Shown: piece by piece, positions 4,675 to 5,898 of the stretch | Layout: every line of letters begins with the position of its first letter | Position numbering within the stretch: the stretch's first letter is position 1 | From: an uncultured Christensenellaceae bacterium | GTDB taxonomy: Bacteria; Bacillota; Clostridia; Christensenellales; CAG-138 | Assembly (NCBI GenBank): GCA_902475645.1 | Contig: CABSAH010000107.1 | Span: forward strand, 1 to 5,898 | Direction: 5' to 3' | DNA length: 5,898 bases | Position numbers and translations under genes: made by a program | Notes under the pieces: generated by a model | The model's database searches: none | Told to the model about the DNA's origin: nothing | Seen by the model: the letters and a program-made list of their open reading frames with translations, nothing else

Positions 4675-5523
4675 ATGATGAACGATTTTGCCGAAACAAA
4701 AGCCTTTGCAAAGGTCAACCTAACGCTGGACGTGCTTAAAAGGCGCGCGGACGGCTTCCATGAGCTTTCAACCGTTATGCAGACCGTGGCGCTGTATGAC
4801 GAGCTTTTTGCGGACTTTACGCATGACGATATTGCCGTAAGCGCGGACGCGGACCTGCCCAAGGGGAGCGTTGCATTCCGCGCCGCATACGAATATGCCG
4901 AACGCACCCATTGCGGCGGCGCGCATATATATATCCGCACCCATATTCCGCAGATGGCGGGCTTGGGCGGGTCAAGCGCGGACGGCGCGGGCGTATTAAG
5001 GCTTATGCAGCGGCGCTATAATGCCATGGGCGAAAAGGAGCTTTATTCGCTTGCGGCGGAGCTTGGCTCCGATGTGCCGTTTTTGCTGCATGGGGCGACC
5101 GCGCTTTGCCGCGGGCGGGGCGAAAGGATAGAGCCGTTGCCCGATATGCGCCTATGCTATCTTATAATAAAGCCTAAGGAGGGCATATCCACGCGGCAGC
5201 TTTTTTCCGCGCTCACCCCGCCATATGATAAAGGCACAAGCGAGCACGCGGCCGACGCCATACGCGCAGGCGATATAGACGCGCTTGCGGCGGCGGTGTC
5301 AAACGGGCTTTCCCGTGCGGCGGAGGGGGAGCTTGGCTGCATTGCGGATATAAAGCGGCGGCTAAGGGCGGCGGGCGCGCTTGCGGCGGAGATGAGCGGC
5401 AGCGGAAGCGCGTGCTTCGGCATATTCAAAAAGGCGGCTGAGGCGGAGCGGGCGGCGCAAAGCTTTAGCGATGCGGCGTTTTGCCAAGTATGCGCAAGCG
5501 TTTGTAATCGGGAGCAAATATGA
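4675..5523 (+). CDS. ispE: 4-diphosphocytidyl-2-C-methyl-D-erythritol kinase
   Basis: The 282-residue product is a GHMP-family kinase of normal IspE length. It uses ATP to phosphorylate the 2-hydroxyl of CDP-methylerythritol in the cytosolic MEP pathway to isopentenyl diphosphate. All three family motifs are present: AKVNLTLDVLKRRADGFHE (12-30, catalytic Lys13), the ATP-binding loop PQMAGLGGSSADGAG (92-106), and AEMSGSGSACFGIF (238-251). Asp133 in GSDVPF corresponds to the catalytic aspartate. The start is ATGATG; either methionine is possible, but with -10 spacing of 6 nt and no Shine-Dalgarno the first is favoured on a leaderless transcript. The gene is divergent from the M23 gene and followed 37 bp later by murC. 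Its TGA stop supplies the TG of the murC extended -10. Confidence 0.96.
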   Translation: MMNDFAETKAFAKVNLTLDVLKRRADGFHELSTVMQTVALYDELFADFTHDDIAVSADADLPKGSVAFRAAYEYAERTHCGGAHIYIRTHIPQMAGLGGSSADGAGVLRLMQRRYNAMGEKELYSLAAELGSDVPFLLHGATALCRGRGERIEPLPDMRLCYLIIKPKEGISTRQLFSALTPPYDKGTSEHAADAIRAGDIDALAAAVSNGLSRAAEGELGCIADIKRRLRAAGALAAEMSGSGSACFGIFKKAAEAERAAQSFSDAAFCQVCASVCNREQI

Positions 5524-5529
5524 TATAAT
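5502..5529 (+). promoter_or_regulatory. Promoter for murC overlapping the end of ispE
   Basis: TTGTAA (5502-5507, 4 of 6), a 16-nt spacer and TGA-TATAAT (5521-5529), an extended -10 with perfect hexamer. The ispE stop codon TGA is itself the TGN of the extended -10. Transcription would start near 5536, leaving a leader of about 25 nt containing the murC ribosome binding site. Confidence 0.65.
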
Positions 5530-5543
5530 AATTAGTCGATATT

Positions 5544-5551
5544 GAAGGGAG
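5544..5551 (+). promoter_or_regulatory. murC ribosome binding site
   Basis: GAAGGGAG lies 9 nt before the ATG at 5561. It fixes the murC start and contrasts with ispE, which has no Shine-Dalgarno. Confidence 0.8.
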
Positions 5552-5560
5552 ACTATTGGC

Positions 5561-5898
5561 ATGACCCATATAACCGACCATAAAAAAATACACCTTATCG
5601 GAATAGGCGGCTGCTCCATGAGCGGCCTTGCAAGCATACTTAAAAACCGCGGCTACTACGTTCAGGGCTCGGACAGGGCGCAGTCCCCGTTTACGGACAG
5701 GCTGAGAGAGCTTGGCGTTCCCGTATTCATAGGGCATGACGCAAAGAACATTGCCGATTGCGACCTTGTTATATTCTCCGCCGCCATAAAGCCGGATAAC
5801 GTTGAACGGGCGGAGGCTAAGCGGCGCGGCATACCGGAGCTTGAGCGCAGCGAGGCGCTGGGCCAGCTTACGGAAGGGTACGAAAGCGTTGTGGGCAT
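5561..5898 (+). CDS. murC: UDP-N-acetylmuramate--L-alanine ligase, N-terminal part (cut by window edge)
   Basis: The frame is open to the right edge, giving 112 complete codons of a protein normally near 450 residues. MurC is the cytosolic ATP-dependent ligase that adds L-alanine to UDP-N-acetylmuramate, the first amino-acid step of the peptidoglycan stem peptide. The visible part is the Rossmann-like UDP-binding domain: HLIGIGGCSMSGLA (11-24), a GSD turn (36-38), FIGHDAKNI (56-64), and SAAIKPDN (73-80). The window ends at VVG, just where the family's GTHGKT ATP-binding loop is expected, so that loop cannot be checked. The other dcw-cluster genes are not visible; the upstream neighbour is ispE. 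The gene has its own extended -10 promoter and a good ribosome binding site, and may also be read through from ispE. Confidence 0.94.
   Translation, partial: MTHITDHKKIHLIGIGGCSMSGLASILKNRGYYVQGSDRAQSPFTDRLRELGVPVFIGHDAKNIADCDLVIFSAAIKPDNVERAEAKRRGIPELERSEALGQLTEGYESVVG

Noticed and set aside
4604..4711. N-terminal 36-residue extension of the M23 protein from an ATG at 4711
   Set aside because: It would overlap the ispE start and both promoters, puts a second atypical hydrophobic stretch before the real anchor, and has no ribosome binding site.

Overview
The window looks like part of a chromosome from a spore-forming, probably gut-associated member of the Clostridia. The coding DNA is GC-rich with frequent ATA isoleucine codons, and the spacers are packed with composite hairpin repeats of a kind common in such genomes. 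Taxonomy below class level is not supported. Five genes can be named with reasonable confidence, and one tiny ORF is possible.

Layout. Positions 1-360 hold a mosaic repeat. Next come two minus-strand genes: a ComB-type 2-phosphosulfolactate phosphatase (439-1152), which has its own promoter (1247-1276) and a strong terminator (379-409), and upstream of it a 511-residue protein with SPOCS/DUF3794-like repeats and a degenerate C-terminal LysM (1357-2892), resembling the clostridial spore-coat morphogenetic protein SipL. A 508-bp spacer (2893-3400) carries a G-run motif, a heptamer array and a second mosaic repeat related to the left one but in inverted orientation. A minus-strand, membrane-anchored G5 + M23 (LytM-fold) protein follows (3401-4603). 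A 71-bp divergent promoter region separates it from plus-strand ispE (4675-5523), which is followed by murC (5561 to beyond the right edge).

How they fit. IspE (MEP isoprenoid pathway) and MurC (peptidoglycan precursor synthesis) are housekeeping enzymes; isoprenoids supply the undecaprenyl carrier used in wall synthesis. The SipL-like protein and the M23 protein, which has lost both catalytic histidines and so resembles SpoIIQ-type structural proteins, suggest a spore-envelope theme. ComB could fit this if it makes sulfolactate, a known spore solute in Bacillus, but that link is inference.

Most notable: (1) inverted composite repeats flanking comB and the SipL-like gene, sharing an exact 43-bp match; (2) a recurring hairpin in these repeats with conserved GA/GA positions and covarying outer stems; (3) a pseudo-enzyme-like M23 domain that keeps its zinc ligands; (4) two divergent promoters that both place the likely transcription start at the ATG, predicting leaderless mRNAs. 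No tRNA, rRNA, CRISPR array, transposase or recognisable new defence system was found.
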